Positions 45,487-55,020 are shown, counted from the first letter of the stretch. The stretch is 64,000 bases of DNA from JAIVGV01 sp036389335 (GCA_036389335.1 DASVQC010000103.1:18972-82971); one strand, 5' to 3'. Numbers and translations are program-made. Notes: a model not told the origin generated them from the sequence alone.

Positions 45487-46696
45487 GGACGCTGATGTCA
45501 CCGACGTTGTCGCTGTCGGCCGACTCGAAGACGAAGTGGAAGGTGACGGCGTTGTTGAAGATGTAGGAGGGCGGGAAGAAGCCGTTCCTGTAGGTCACGA
45601 CGAGGGCTGGATGCCGCCTGAAGTGCGGGATGGGCGTCGTGAAGCCGAAGACGTATTTGGCATCGACTTGAAAGGCGGAGCGGTTCCCGCGCACGCGCGC
45701 GTCGTAGCGCTCGCGCACGCGGTCGAAGGCGCTCTCCTCGCGGAAGAGGTGGCGGTTGACGGCCTTCGCCTCGAACTGGATGCGGTTGGCGAGCAGGTCG
45801 GTCATGCAGGGGAAGTGGAGCGCGAGCCGCACCTCGGCCGCCGTGTTGAGTCGCAGAATCCCGCTCCCCTTGAGGGCCGGGAGGTCTCGCTGGCGGAGCG
45901 TGGCGCCGGACTCCAGCGCCAGCGGCGTGAGCTTCAGACTCCAGAACATGCTCCGGTGAATCGCCTGCCTAGTGTTGGTGCGCAGCTCAAGGCCGGTGGT
46001 GTTGACGAAGTTGATGACGGGGCCGGGACGCAGGGCGCGGAGGTTCATCTCGACGCGCGGGCTGAAGGGCGTTACGACTAGCGCGCTCATGAAGTCCTGC
46101 TTGGACGGATCGATCTCCTTCAGCGCCGACGAGAGAGTCTCGCCGAGCGTCCCGGCCTCGCCCTCGTCCAGCCTTCGGTCGAGCCTCGCCCGCGCGACCT
46201 GATCCTCGATCATCCTGCTCAAGTCAAGCATGCGGCCCGCCTTCTTCCAATGGACGGGGATGATCTTGCGGAAGTTGATCCCCATGTTGAAGAAGTTCGG
46301 GTCGGCGCGCCGGGCGCTGCCCTTGGCCATGTTGAAGCCGAAGTCGATCTGGTTGATCGGGCGGTTCATCTTCAGGAGGTTGCTTTTGAAGATGACGGGG
46401 TGCATGCCCATGTCGCCCATCATGCCGCCGGGGGCCGAGAGGGAGGGGCCCATGAAGAAGTGCTTCTCGTCGGTCGCCTTCTCGAAGGCGACCGAGCCGC
46501 GGACGATCTCGCGGAGGTGGCGCGCGAGCGAGAGGTCGGCCTCGAACTCGGCTTCGGCCGCGCGCCCCTCGGCCGACTGCATCTCTGCCGGCGTCGGCGT
46601 CGGGGCCGCGCCCTGCGCGCGCGCGGTCGAGGGCAGCGCCGCGGCCCCGGCGAGTGAAGCGAGGAAGAGTGTTCCGGCCAACAGGTTGGTTCGCAT
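45482..46696 (-). CDS. Unrecognised exported protein of the cytochrome-GMC cluster
   Basis: A 404-residue secreted protein. The signal peptide is about residues 1-27 (NLLAGTLFLASLAGAAALP...ARAQ). A Met/Gly-rich stretch near residues 80-100 (SAPGGMMGDMGMHPVIF) may bind a metal. The second half alternates short hydrophobic strands (VEMNLRALRPGPVINFVNTT; AEVRLALHFP; FQVDAKYVFGFTTPIP), and the end (AVTFHFVFESADSD) looks like beta structure, possibly a jelly-roll. I do not recognise the family. It is the last minus-strand gene of the cluster, 48 bp after the previous one, so probably co-transcribed. Confidence 0.72.
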   Translation of the reverse strand: MRTNLLAGTLFLASLAGAAALPSTARAQGAAPTPTPAEMQSAEGRAAEAEFEADLSLARHLREIVRGSVAFEKATDEKHFFMGPSLSAPGGMMGDMGMHPVIFKSNLLKMNRPINQIDFGFNMAKGSARRADPNFFNMGINFRKIIPVHWKKAGRMLDLSRMIEDQVARARLDRRLDEGEAGTLGETLSSALKEIDPSKQDFMSALVVTPFSPRVEMNLRALRPGPVINFVNTTGLELRTNTRQAIHRSMFWSLKLTPLALESGATLRQRDLPALKGSGILRLNTAAEVRLALHFPCMTDLLANRIQFEAKAVNRHLFREESAFDRVRERYDARVRGNRSAFQVDAKYVFGFTTPIPHFRRHPALVVTYRNGFFPPSYIFNNAVTFHFVFESADSDNVGDISVR

Positions 46697-46744
46697 GGCT
46701 TTGACCTTTCCGTAAGGGGTTGAACCCTTCCTGACTCAGTGCCT

Positions 46745-48388
46745 TTATTTATCATCCTTCTTCGCGCCCAGAATCTCCTCTATCTTCCGGCGGAGGTCTG
46801 AAACCCTATCGACACTGGTCGAGCGTCGGCCGCCGATGGCCGCCAGCGGGTCGAACGGCTGGCAGACGGCGGCGGGCGGCGGGCCTTGCAGGATGGCCGC
46901 CTCGCCCGCGGGCGGGCACAGCCTCATCTGCGAGACGAACTGCGCGCGCTCCTGCCCGAGCAATGAAATCAGGCGCGCCGCCTGCTGGCTGGACGGCACG
47001 CCGAGCTTGTACTCCTTGTCGTCCTCACCACTCGTGCTTTTGGCCTTCGGTTCGTCCTCGCGGATGATGCAGGCGTCGAGGTGACTGTCTTTGACCGACG
47101 AGCTGCCCTTCGGCTTCTCCGGCGGCGGAAAGTTACCCGTCCACTTCAGGTGTATCTCGCCCTCGACCAGCGGCAGACATCCCGCACCCACACAGTCGCC
47201 GAGGTCGAACGAGACGAGGACGCCCTGGTTGTCCTCCGTGTACCTCGCGTCGGGGTGCACGAAGTAGCTGAGCTGCGCGCAACCCGGCGTGTTGCTGTAG
47301 AACAGCGTCCGGGCGTTACGCACCACCGTGGGGACGCCGGTCGTGCCTTTGGGCGGCGGGATGAGCAGCGTCAACCTTCTGAGCGCGTCGCCGCCGCCCT
47401 GCGGGCAGGTGAGCGGGTGGTCTTCGACGGCGCACGCGCCCTCGTTACCCGTGTTGCGCGCGAAGACGATCCAGGTATTGTCTGCGGGGTCGGAGTTCAT
47501 CTCGATGGCCATCGCGTAGACCGGGTGCAGCTCGCTGTAGACGGTGTGCGCGGAGTCGAGCCCGACGAGTCCGATGACGACGGCGCGCTGCCGCTCGATC
47601 ATCTTCTTGGCCCCTTCGAGGTCGCGGGAGTTCTTGCCGGGTTTGCCCACGTCCTTCGCCTCCCACGGGGCGGCCTTTGAGTCGAACTCGCTCCAGATGG
47701 GCGACTTGAAGCGGTTGATCGACTCGCGCGAGTCGAGCTCGATGTGCATGGCGAGCGGGGCTTGTTTCTCGTCGGGGTCGGGCTTGCTCGGATCATAAGG
47801 GGAAGGGGGCTTGTTCGGGTGGTTCCAGCGCGTCAGCCCCGCGCCCTTCGTCGTCACGAGGCTGAAAGTGAAGTCCATGTCGGGGTAGCTGCAATTGTGG
47901 AAGCAGACGGTGCCCGTGTAAGTCGCCGCGAACCAGTTGACATGACCGACCTCGCGGTTCGGGCGCTGCTCGGCGAGGTTGCACATGAAGCAGCCCACGG
48001 GGCGATCCATCGTCGTCGGCTGCCGCGGCCCCGCGCAGTCCTTGAAGCAGGCGTTCGAGCAGACTTTGTCGTTGAGGCTGTCGGGGTAGTTTTTCCTCGT
48101 CGGGGGCGTGCCGGGCTCCGGCGGGTGCTTCACCTGAAAGCCCCACTGCGGGTTGAACATCAGGTTGTTGGGGTCGAACTGCGGCGCGGCGGAGTTGAAC
48201 TGCTGCGGTACCAGTTCGAACTCGTCGGTGGGCGGGCGCGTGATCGCCTGAAGGCAAGGGTCGGGCTTCCTTTCCTTAGTCTCCGTGCCGGCGCCGGCCG
48301 CTCCGAGGAGGAACAGGCAGCAGAGGGAAACGATGGCGCAAGCGATTGAGAAGCGCTTGCGCGAGGCGCGGACGTGTCGAAGCTCCAT
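46745..48388 (-). CDS. Unrecognised exported Cys-rich protein of the cluster
   Basis: A 547-residue secreted protein. The signal peptide has the hydrophobic core ACAIVSLCCLFLLGAAGAG. The N-terminal third contains a dense Cys segment (CSNACFKDCAGP, then GCFMCNLAEQ) without a following His, so it is not a heme c motif; iron-sulfur, zinc or disulfides are possible. A second Cys pair region is GDCVGAGCLPL. The centre contains LAMHIELDSRESIN and an Asp/Ser-rich mix with beta character. The C-terminus is a charged helix (RVSDLRRKIEEILGAKKDDK). It lies 107 bp after the first GMC gene. There is no known family match that I can name. Confidence 0.72.
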   Translation of the reverse strand: MELRHVRASRKRFSIACAIVSLCCLFLLGAAGAGTETKERKPDPCLQAITRPPTDEFELVPQQFNSAAPQFDPNNLMFNPQWGFQVKHPPEPGTPPTRKNYPDSLNDKVCSNACFKDCAGPRQPTTMDRPVGCFMCNLAEQRPNREVGHVNWFAATYTGTVCFHNCSYPDMDFTFSLVTTKGAGLTRWNHPNKPPSPYDPSKPDPDEKQAPLAMHIELDSRESINRFKSPIWSEFDSKAAPWEAKDVGKPGKNSRDLEGAKKMIERQRAVVIGLVGLDSAHTVYSELHPVYAMAIEMNSDPADNTWIVFARNTGNEGACAVEDHPLTCPQGGGDALRRLTLLIPPPKGTTGVPTVVRNARTLFYSNTPGCAQLSYFVHPDARYTEDNQGVLVSFDLGDCVGAGCLPLVEGEIHLKWTGNFPPPEKPKGSSSVKDSHLDACIIREDEPKAKSTSGEDDKEYKLGVPSSQQAARLISLLGQERAQFVSQMRLCPPAGEAAILQGPPPAAVCQPFDPLAAIGGRRSTSVDRVSDLRRKIEEILGAKKDDK

Positions 48389-48495
48389 CGGAAACCTCCA
48401 CGACTGAGGGCTGCGGGGTTGCGGAATGCGGAGGGGAAAGCTGATGAAAACCGCGCGCCGTCAATCGTTCTTCAACTCCGCATTCCGCGAGCGGT

Positions 48496-50466
48496 TCAAC
48501 CGGCGTCCTCCCTGATGAGGTCGAACGCCTTCTCGCTGATCATGTAGATGGCCGTGACGATGAAGTAGCCCGGTATCTTCGGGAAGACCGACGCGTCCAC
48601 GACGCGCAGCCCCTCCACCCCACGCACGCGGAAGCGGCTGTCGAGCACGGCCATCTCGTCCCGCCCCATCTTGCAGGTGCAGGAGGCGTGGTGACCCCAC
48701 GTCTCGTCGCGTATGAACTGGTGGAGCGCGTCGTCATCGTCCACGTTCGGACCCGGCCATATCTCCGTGTTCTTCACCTTGTCTTCGTTGAGGCGCGCGT
48801 TCATCCTGCGGACGAACTTGACGCCGTCGAGGAGCGCGTTCATGTCCCGGTCGCCCGTGCCGAGGCCGTCGCGGAAGTTCTGGAAGTTGACGCGCGGCGG
48901 GTCCCAGGGGTTGGGCGAAGCCAGCTCCACGCGGCCCGTGTTCTCCGTCCTCGCCTTCAGGATGGCCCAGGTGAAGAGGTTGCGGTGCCGCTCCAGCTCC
49001 TTCGAGTAACCCTTCTTGTAGCCCCTGAAGTTGGCGGGCAGGCCGAAGATGAAGAGGTCAGGGTCTTTGAGCCATTTGTCCGACTTCTTGATGATGCCGA
49101 TGAGCGCGCCGTTCGAGGCGTAGACGCTCGGGCCGCCCTTCTCCCACTCGGCCAGCAGCTCGTCCGGCGTGTCGTCGTCGGGCGGGGCGAACTTGCCGTT
49201 CTTGGTGAGGGCGAAGTCGGCCTCGAACCGCGAGACGACGCCCACCTCGTAGCGGTCTTGCAGGTTCGCGCCGACGCCCTCCGACTCGACGAGCACGGGG
49301 ATGCCGAACTTCTGCAACTGTTCGCGCGGGCCGATGCCGGAGAGCATCAGGAGCTGCGGCGTGTTGAAGGCGCCGCCCGCGAGGACGATCTCGCGGCGCG
49401 CGAACACCTTCAGGCGCGGGAGCGCGGACGGGTCGGGCGTGGAGGCGGCGGCCGCCGGGTCGGCGCGGTAGACGTGCGCCCGGTCGATGTACTCGACGCC
49501 GACGGCGCGCTTGCCCTCGAAGAGGACGCGCGCGGCGAGCGCGTTCTTCTTGATGGTTAGAGAGCCGGGCGGCTGTCCCTGCGGGTTCTTCTGGAACTCC
49601 GCGGTCTTCTTCTTCAACTCCTCCTCGACGCTCAGCAGGTACTCGCGCGGGCCGACCCGCCGGCCATTGTCCACGGTGAGCGGGGTGAAGACGAGCCCCT
49701 GCGCGGAGGCGTTGCGCGTGTCGTTCGGGTCGAGACGCGTCGCCAGCTTGAGGAGCGGGTTGCCGAGGTGCTCGCGCAGCGCGGTCTTGACGGTACTGAT
49801 GAGGAGGCCGGCGAGCTGCTTGTCGCGCAGCAGGCGCGGCAGCAGGGCGGGGTCGGTGCCGCTCGTCGGCAACCAGCCGTCGAAGCCGTGGCCGTGCGCG
49901 GGATCGGACTTCGGGCCGCCGCTCTGCAACGCCGAGAACGCTTTGCTGAGGGCCGAGCTGAAGCCGTTGGGGCGCGGCACGTACTTGCACCGTTCGAGGC
50001 GCGCCCAGTAGAGGCGCATGCTTTCGGCGCGCCACGTGCTGTCGCCCGTCAGCGCGGCGATGTTGTCCCAGTCGCTGTCCTGCGGGACGACCGTGATCAT
50101 CGCGTTGTGCGCCGTGCAGCCGCCCAGGGCGGCGGCGCGCGGATACCAGACCCGCTTCTGGCCCTTCAAATCAGGAGGGAGGTCTTCGTCCTTCACAACC
50201 TTCGTGTCCCTCTCCTGCAAGGCGTCGTCCGTGTAGTGGCGCACGAAGAAGTCCCAGGAGCACTTGGGGTACTCGGTCGAGAGGCCGTGGAAGATCGGGA
50301 CTTTATAGAGGTACTCGCCCCGCTTCCGCTCCAGGTCTTCGGTGGAGGGGTCGCCGCCCGCCTCCAGCACCAGGACTTTGAAGCCGGCCCTGGCGAGGTT
50401 GGCCGCGAGCGGGCCGCCGCCCGCGCCCGACCCGACGACGATGTAGTCATGTACGGCTGTGCTCAT
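48496..50466 (-). CDS. GMC-family FAD oxidoreductase, copy 1
   Basis: A 656-residue flavoenzyme that would oxidise an alcohol-type substrate. The N-terminal FAD Rossmann motif is VVGSGAGGGPLAANLARAG (10-28). Other GMC features are GALGGCTAHNAMIT-like (here AALGGCTAHNAMIT) and FAGGAFNTPQLLMLSGIGP-like (here VLAGGAFNTPQLLMLSGIG). The C-terminal GMC domain carries active-site His in WGHHASCTC (H592/H593). The second catalytic His/Asn region, normally 'GNTNAP', reads IPGYFIVTAIYMISEKA, so that residue is absent. There is no signal peptide, so it is cytoplasmic unless carried out by a partner. It follows the di-heme cytochrome gene by 26 bp. Paralogue at 55021-56985. Confidence 0.9.
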   Translation of the reverse strand: MSTAVHDYIVVGSGAGGGPLAANLARAGFKVLVLEAGGDPSTEDLERKRGEYLYKVPIFHGLSTEYPKCSWDFFVRHYTDDALQERDTKVVKDEDLPPDLKGQKRVWYPRAAALGGCTAHNAMITVVPQDSDWDNIAALTGDSTWRAESMRLYWARLERCKYVPRPNGFSSALSKAFSALQSGGPKSDPAHGHGFDGWLPTSGTDPALLPRLLRDKQLAGLLISTVKTALREHLGNPLLKLATRLDPNDTRNASAQGLVFTPLTVDNGRRVGPREYLLSVEEELKKKTAEFQKNPQGQPPGSLTIKKNALAARVLFEGKRAVGVEYIDRAHVYRADPAAAASTPDPSALPRLKVFARREIVLAGGAFNTPQLLMLSGIGPREQLQKFGIPVLVESEGVGANLQDRYEVGVVSRFEADFALTKNGKFAPPDDDTPDELLAEWEKGGPSVYASNGALIGIIKKSDKWLKDPDLFIFGLPANFRGYKKGYSKELERHRNLFTWAILKARTENTGRVELASPNPWDPPRVNFQNFRDGLGTGDRDMNALLDGVKFVRRMNARLNEDKVKNTEIWPGPNVDDDDALHQFIRDETWGHHASCTCKMGRDEMAVLDSRFRVRGVEGLRVVDASVFPKIPGYFIVTAIYMISEKAFDLIREDAG

Positions 50467-50492
50467 GTCTCGCCCTCTGCGGTGTCAGGTAT

Positions 50493-53069
50493 TCAGAAGG
50501 TCTTCAAGAATTCTATGAGCGCGCGCTTGTCTTGATCGGAGAGAGCAGGCTCGCCGTCGTAGCCGTCGCCGAAGTAGTGGCCGCGGTTGACGACGTAGTC
50601 GGGGCACTTGCTCAACTCCATCAGCGGCTTGACGAGGTCGGCGAAGACCTTGCGCGCGCGCTCGTCGGTCGCGTCCTGGCCGAGTTTCTTGAGCGACTTC
50701 TTGAGCTTGAGCGCGAGCGCGAGCACCTTCTTGTCGTGTTCGAGGCGGGCCTTCGGGTCGGTCTCCTCGCTCAGCAGGCTCAGGTTGGAGAGCAGGCCGA
50801 CGGGGAAGCCCGGCGGGATCGGGCCGATCTCGATGCCCTTGTCGCGGAAGATGCTCGGGAGGAGAACCTGACCGGGGCCGACGAGCGGTCGGAGCTTATC
50901 GGGGATGTAGCCGGGCGCGATGCGTATGTAGCTGCGCTCGGTCGTGCGGTCAACGACGCCGGGGAAATCCTTGTGCAAGTCGGTGCGGTGGTCGGCGGCG
51001 AAAGCCTTCTCGAGCACGGGGTCTTTGCGCCGTTTATCGGGCCAGAGCATCTGCTCGATGGCTATCTGGAAGGACTCCATCCGCTTCTCGACCGACGGGC
51101 TCGAAAAGAAGCGGCCGACCGTGTTGTTCAGGAGGAAGGGCGACGTCGACCACAGGCTGACGAGCGAGGCCGGGCGCGTGTAGCCGCGGCCGCCGCCGGG
51201 CGCGGCGAACTTCACGGGCTCGCCCGTCTCCGGGTTGTAGACCGTAATCTCGCCGACCGACGGCAGTTGCTTGTAGGTCTCGGAGGTGAAGTTGTCCCAG
51301 ATGTTGCCGCGGATGCCGTTGGTCGCGAGCGGGCTGCAAGCGTTCGTCTGGAGGAGCGTGACGGGGACGCGGAAGTCGGTCGAGAGGTAGTTGCCGTCGA
51401 GGAAGTCCGGCGCGGCGACGACGGCGCGCATCTTCGACTTGAACTCGTCGGTCTTCGTCCAGGCCCAGTACTCGTTCCAGCACTGCATGTAGTCGGGGCC
51501 GGAGCAGCCTTCCTTCACAATGATGCCGAGCGGGCGGTCGGGCGTCGGCAGCTTGCTCGAATGGCAGCGGGCGCAGTTCTCGGCGAAGACCTCCTTGCCG
51601 CGGCTCAGCACCGACGCATCTTTCGTCAAATAAGCCTCACCGCCGGGCGCGTCCTTGAGCTTGTGCGGCGTGCCGGCGCGGATGAGGAAGCGGGCCATGT
51701 CGGGCGTCTGATCCTCGGTGGCGCCCCAGTAGGACGAGTTCCTGCGCGCGACGGCTATCTCGATAGGCGTCGTCGGCACGCCGCCGACGAGCGCGTTGAA
51801 GTGGAGCATCCACTCCTCGCTGAACAGCCCGATGTTGAGGTAGACGCGGTTGAGCGCGCCTAGGCCCCCGACCGAGTCGGCCCCGTCCTTCAACACGCGC
51901 GGCGAGTAAACGAAGGTGGGCGACTCGGGGGTCACGGGCGAGACGAGGAGCGTGTTGAGGAAGTCGCCGGGCGCGAACGCGGGGTAGTTGTTGAACTGTT
52001 TGTTGTCGAGGCTGCCGCCCCCCAGCCTCTCCTTGCCGAAGCGCCTCGCCTGTTCGAGCCTCGGCATGAGCTGGTAGATGGCGTTCATCGTGCGCGGGTT
52101 GACGATGTTGTCGGTCGAGACGAGCGAGGTGTCGAGCGCGCCGGGCCGTGAGGTGTGGAACATCTGGAAGATGTAGCTCGAAGGCTCGGCCTGCCAGTCG
52201 AGGATGCGATCGACCCAGAAGTACTGCGCGCCGACGGTCGAAGAGAGGTTCTCCCACTTCGGGTGCTCGGGATCGGCGGGGGGCCGCAGGGGGTCGGGGC
52301 CGATGTGGCAGAAGGCGCACGACATCCCGACGCGGTAGGGCCGGACGAGGTCTTTGTTGTTGTAGTAGTCGGGGTCGTTGTAATACTTCTCGGGGTTCCA
52401 CTTCGCGGCGGCCTTCGCGTCGAAGGCGGGGTTGGGGAAGAGGCGCAGGCCGACGATGCCGCTCGCCCAGCCGTAGAAGGAGCCGACGGGCATGTTCTTG
52501 CCGCGCGCGCCGACGGGCACGCCCGGGTATTTTCCCCCGTCCTCAAAGGGGTCGGCCGGGCAGTCGGGCTTGCGCTTGTCGAGCCAGAGGCCGAAGCGGG
52601 CGGGGTCGGGGCCAGTTGCCTTCTCGAAGCACGGCTCGTTGATGAGGCCGAGATACTCCCAGCGGTTGTCGCGGCTGAACTTCATCCGCTCGCCCTTATT
52701 GTTGATGGGGTCGGGGTAGGACGAGAGCGTCTTGAGGAGGTCAACCGAGCCGAAGCTGTTGACGGTGATCGTATCCCAGAAGCGGTCGTTGCCGCCCGTC
52801 CAGACGATCCACGTGTTGCGCCCCCTCACCTCCTCCGGCGTCATCGCCACGCCGCCGTCCGCCTCGCGGAAGTAGTCCTCGTCGGCCGCGTGGTTGCTGC
52901 CGGGCGCGCGGAACGAGGCCGGCGAGCGGCCCACGGCCTTCGCCTCGTCGAGCACCCCGCCCGGCTGCGGCCTCGGTGGTTTATTCTCACAGCTCGGGGC
53001 CATGACCATACACGCCGACAGCAGGACGAAGGCTGCCAAGGCGATTCGCTTGAGCAGGTCGTTGTTCAC
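50493..53069 (-). CDS. Di-heme cytochrome c lipoprotein, copy 1
   Basis: An 858-residue periplasmic electron carrier or oxidase subunit. A short signal with lipobox LLSAC (Cys20) predicts a lipoprotein; a second Cys follows at 27. Two c-heme sites are visible, CAFCH (251-255) and CARCH (499-503). The N-terminal domain has RNTWIVWTGGNDRFWD (84-99), also present in copy 2. The C-terminus ends LSDQDKRALIEFLKTF, the usual final helix of a cytochrome c domain. A GTG start is used, with AAGGAGG 7 nt upstream. Directly downstream is the GMC flavoprotein, the likely electron donor. It resembles large cytochrome-c-peroxidase-type proteins, but the fold assignment is not certain. Confidence 0.85.
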   Translation of the reverse strand: MNNDLLKRIALAAFVLLSACMVMAPSCENKPPRPQPGGVLDEAKAVGRSPASFRAPGSNHAADEDYFREADGGVAMTPEEVRGRNTWIVWTGGNDRFWDTITVNSFGSVDLLKTLSSYPDPINNKGERMKFSRDNRWEYLGLINEPCFEKATGPDPARFGLWLDKRKPDCPADPFEDGGKYPGVPVGARGKNMPVGSFYGWASGIVGLRLFPNPAFDAKAAAKWNPEKYYNDPDYYNNKDLVRPYRVGMSCAFCHIGPDPLRPPADPEHPKWENLSSTVGAQYFWVDRILDWQAEPSSYIFQMFHTSRPGALDTSLVSTDNIVNPRTMNAIYQLMPRLEQARRFGKERLGGGSLDNKQFNNYPAFAPGDFLNTLLVSPVTPESPTFVYSPRVLKDGADSVGGLGALNRVYLNIGLFSEEWMLHFNALVGGVPTTPIEIAVARRNSSYWGATEDQTPDMARFLIRAGTPHKLKDAPGGEAYLTKDASVLSRGKEVFAENCARCHSSKLPTPDRPLGIIVKEGCSGPDYMQCWNEYWAWTKTDEFKSKMRAVVAAPDFLDGNYLSTDFRVPVTLLQTNACSPLATNGIRGNIWDNFTSETYKQLPSVGEITVYNPETGEPVKFAAPGGGRGYTRPASLVSLWSTSPFLLNNTVGRFFSSPSVEKRMESFQIAIEQMLWPDKRRKDPVLEKAFAADHRTDLHKDFPGVVDRTTERSYIRIAPGYIPDKLRPLVGPGQVLLPSIFRDKGIEIGPIPPGFPVGLLSNLSLLSEETDPKARLEHDKKVLALALKLKKSLKKLGQDATDERARKVFADLVKPLMELSKCPDYVVNRGHYFGDGYDGEPALSDQDKRALIEFLKTF

Positions 53070-53128
53070 GGGACGCCCTCCTTGGGTTCTGGGCTTACAA
53101 TAAATATGGGGACTGAGGGCGAAGCGTT

Positions 53129-54559
53129 TCAGGGGAGGTCGATGACAATTTCGCCCTCCACGTCGCCGCCGCCCGGCGCCTCCCTCTTCACGTCCGCGAG
53201 ATTCCCGTCGCCGTCGAGCGCGCCGAGGGCGCGGATGGTCGCGCGGCGGCCGTCAATGGTGACGAGCAGGAAGTGGTACTCGCCGGCCCACGAGACGCGC
53301 TCGGCCTGCGTGGACTTTCCGGGCTCGTCCTCGTTGAGCTTCCCGGCCGCGCCCGTCACGAAGTAGTTGACGCCGCCGAGACGGTTATGTTGAAAGTCGT
53401 GGTCGTGGCCGCTCAGCACGAGGCGCACGCCCGCGCGCCCGAACTGCTCGACCAGCTCGTCCATCCCGTCCGTGTCCCCGTGCTCCGGGCCGGCGGAGAA
53501 AGGCGGGTGGTGGCAGAAGGGGATGCGCCAGACAGGCGAGGCCGGCGCGCCTGCCGCCGCCGGGGGCAGCGCCTTGGCGAGGAACTCTTTGTGCTTGGGG
53601 ACTTCGAAGAGCCGCTTCTTGAAGACGGAAGGCTCCTTCGAAGTGTCGATGCAGAGGAACTCGGCCTCGGAGCCGAAGCGGAAGCGGTAGAAGAGGCCGG
53701 GGTTGATCGAGGCTCGCCCTTCCTTCTCTTCCCCGGCGACGCGCTCCTCGACGTAGAAGTTGTCGAAGAGCTGCGTGCGGTCGTCCCTCTCCTCGGTCTC
53801 GGCCGAGTCGTGGTTGCCGATGCTCGGGTAGACGGGGACGCGGTTGATGACGTAGCGGTAGGGCTGATAATAGGTGAAGTACCAGTCGTCGTCCTCGTCG
53901 CCGGTGTCGCCGCCGAGCAGGCCGAGGAATCCGCCGCTGCGGTAGATGTTATCGCCGGTCGTCAGGACGAGGCGCACGCCGTGCCGATCCAGGGCCGCCT
54001 CCAGCGCCGCGGCCACCTGCCGCTGGCCGCGCTCGTCCTCCTTTTTGACGCCGACGCCGAAGTCGCCGATGACGGCGAACGTCACGGGGCGCGGCGACGG
54101 CCGGGCCGGGTCGGGGAAGGTGCGGAAGCGGTTCCGGTAGGATTTGCTCTTCGGCCCGAGCCCCATCTTGTCCCCGACGCGCTCCCAGTTGCGGCGCGGG
54201 CCGCCGGCCCACTCCTCCTCGTCGGCGCCCGACATCACTAACACCCTGTAGGCGTACTCGGTGTCGGGCGTCAGCCCCGAGACGAAGCAGTGGTTCTTCC
54301 CGGGTTCGCCGGGGAAGGAGCCGACGAGGTTGCCGGCGGCGTCCGAGACCTCGACGCGGGCCGGCCCGTAGCTCTTCGAGGTCGCGCCGATGGAGTCGCT
54401 GCGCGGCGGATGGATGTTCTTGAGATCGTCGTCGTCCACGAGCTTGAACTCCTTGCCGGAGTCCTTGACCCTGAAGTAGAAGGCCCCCCAGGCGATGAGT
54501 GCGGACTTATGCGTCAGGCCGGCGAGGGTGATGAAAGGTTCCGAGTAGTAGTCAGGCAT
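53129..54559 (-). CDS. Calcineurin-like metallophosphoesterase, purple-acid-phosphatase type
   Basis: A 476-residue enzyme without a signal peptide (MPDYYSEPFITLAGLTHKSA). An N-terminal FN3-like domain (about 1-135, ending with TPDTEYAYRVLV) is followed by the binuclear metal domain: IGDFG, TTGDNIY, SIGNHDS, FCHHPPF and LSGHDHDFQHN, all metal ligands present. The family hydrolyses phosphomono- or diesters. A GGGAG box lies 8 nt before the ATG. It sits between the two cytochrome-GMC pairs, 59 bp before cytochrome copy 1, on the same strand. Leaderless purple-acid-phosphatase-like enzymes are unusual, since relatives are exported. Confidence 0.88.
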   Translation of the reverse strand: MPDYYSEPFITLAGLTHKSALIAWGAFYFRVKDSGKEFKLVDDDDLKNIHPPRSDSIGATSKSYGPARVEVSDAAGNLVGSFPGEPGKNHCFVSGLTPDTEYAYRVLVMSGADEEEWAGGPRRNWERVGDKMGLGPKSKSYRNRFRTFPDPARPSPRPVTFAVIGDFGVGVKKEDERGQRQVAAALEAALDRHGVRLVLTTGDNIYRSGGFLGLLGGDTGDEDDDWYFTYYQPYRYVINRVPVYPSIGNHDSAETEERDDRTQLFDNFYVEERVAGEEKEGRASINPGLFYRFRFGSEAEFLCIDTSKEPSVFKKRLFEVPKHKEFLAKALPPAAAGAPASPVWRIPFCHHPPFSAGPEHGDTDGMDELVEQFGRAGVRLVLSGHDHDFQHNRLGGVNYFVTGAAGKLNEDEPGKSTQAERVSWAGEYHFLLVTIDGRRATIRALGALDGDGNLADVKREAPGGGDVEGEIVIDLP

Positions 54560-54628
54560 TTGATCATCTCCCGTGCGGTGTCGCGGCGTTATCGACCCAC
54601 GCGAGACCGTGTCGGGCCGGGCGGCCCC

Positions 54629-54997
54629 TTAGAACCCGTCGTCCGCCAGCGAGTGGAGCGACGCGAAGGGCTCGCCGTGGCGGTCGGGCGCGAGGAAGAG
54701 TGCGCGCAGGGGATCGGCGGCGGCTTCGCGCGTGAAGGCGGCGGTGCGTTCCTGCCGCCGCGGGCTGTTGATGTTCTTGACGATTCGGTATTTGACCTCC
54801 GGCACCGTGAGGTCTACGACCAGCGCCGAGCCGTCGTCGAGCCCGAAGGCGGACGCCTGCGCCTGCTTCCCCTCCCCTTCGTGGAGCGGCCTCAGTTGCG
54901 CGCGCGACTCCGCGGCCCTCAGCGCGCTCACGCTCGAAGGGCGGAGCTTGACCAGCACGCGGTTGGTCTCGACGGGCTTCGGCGTGTCGTTCGGCAT
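54629..54997 (-). CDS. Small S8-propeptide-like protein
   Basis: A 122-residue protein opening MPNDTPKPVETNRVLVKLRP and continuing SSVSALRAAESRAQLRPL, which resembles the N-terminal inhibitory region found before some subtilisin-type peptidases; no catalytic domain follows. The remainder (SALVVDLTVPEVKYRIVKNI; FTREAAADPLRALFLAPD) is unremarkable. The frame is open to 55465 across the neighbouring GMC gene, but the ATG at 54997 lies 23 bp after that gene's stop and gives sensible codon use. Between GMC copy 2 and the phosphoesterase it may be a small structural or inhibitory subunit; this is speculative. Confidence 0.6.
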   Translation of the reverse strand: MPNDTPKPVETNRVLVKLRPSSVSALRAAESRAQLRPLHEGEGKQAQASAFGLDDGSALVVDLTVPEVKYRIVKNINSPRRQERTAAFTREAAADPLRALFLAPDRHGEPFASLHSLADDGF

Positions 54998-55020
54998 CTC
55001 TTTCGCGCCCCGCCGTGCGC

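Noticed and set aside
46745..48388. Multiheme cytochrome c
   Set aside because: Cysteines are clustered (CSNACFKDC, GCFMC) but none is followed by His as CxxCH.
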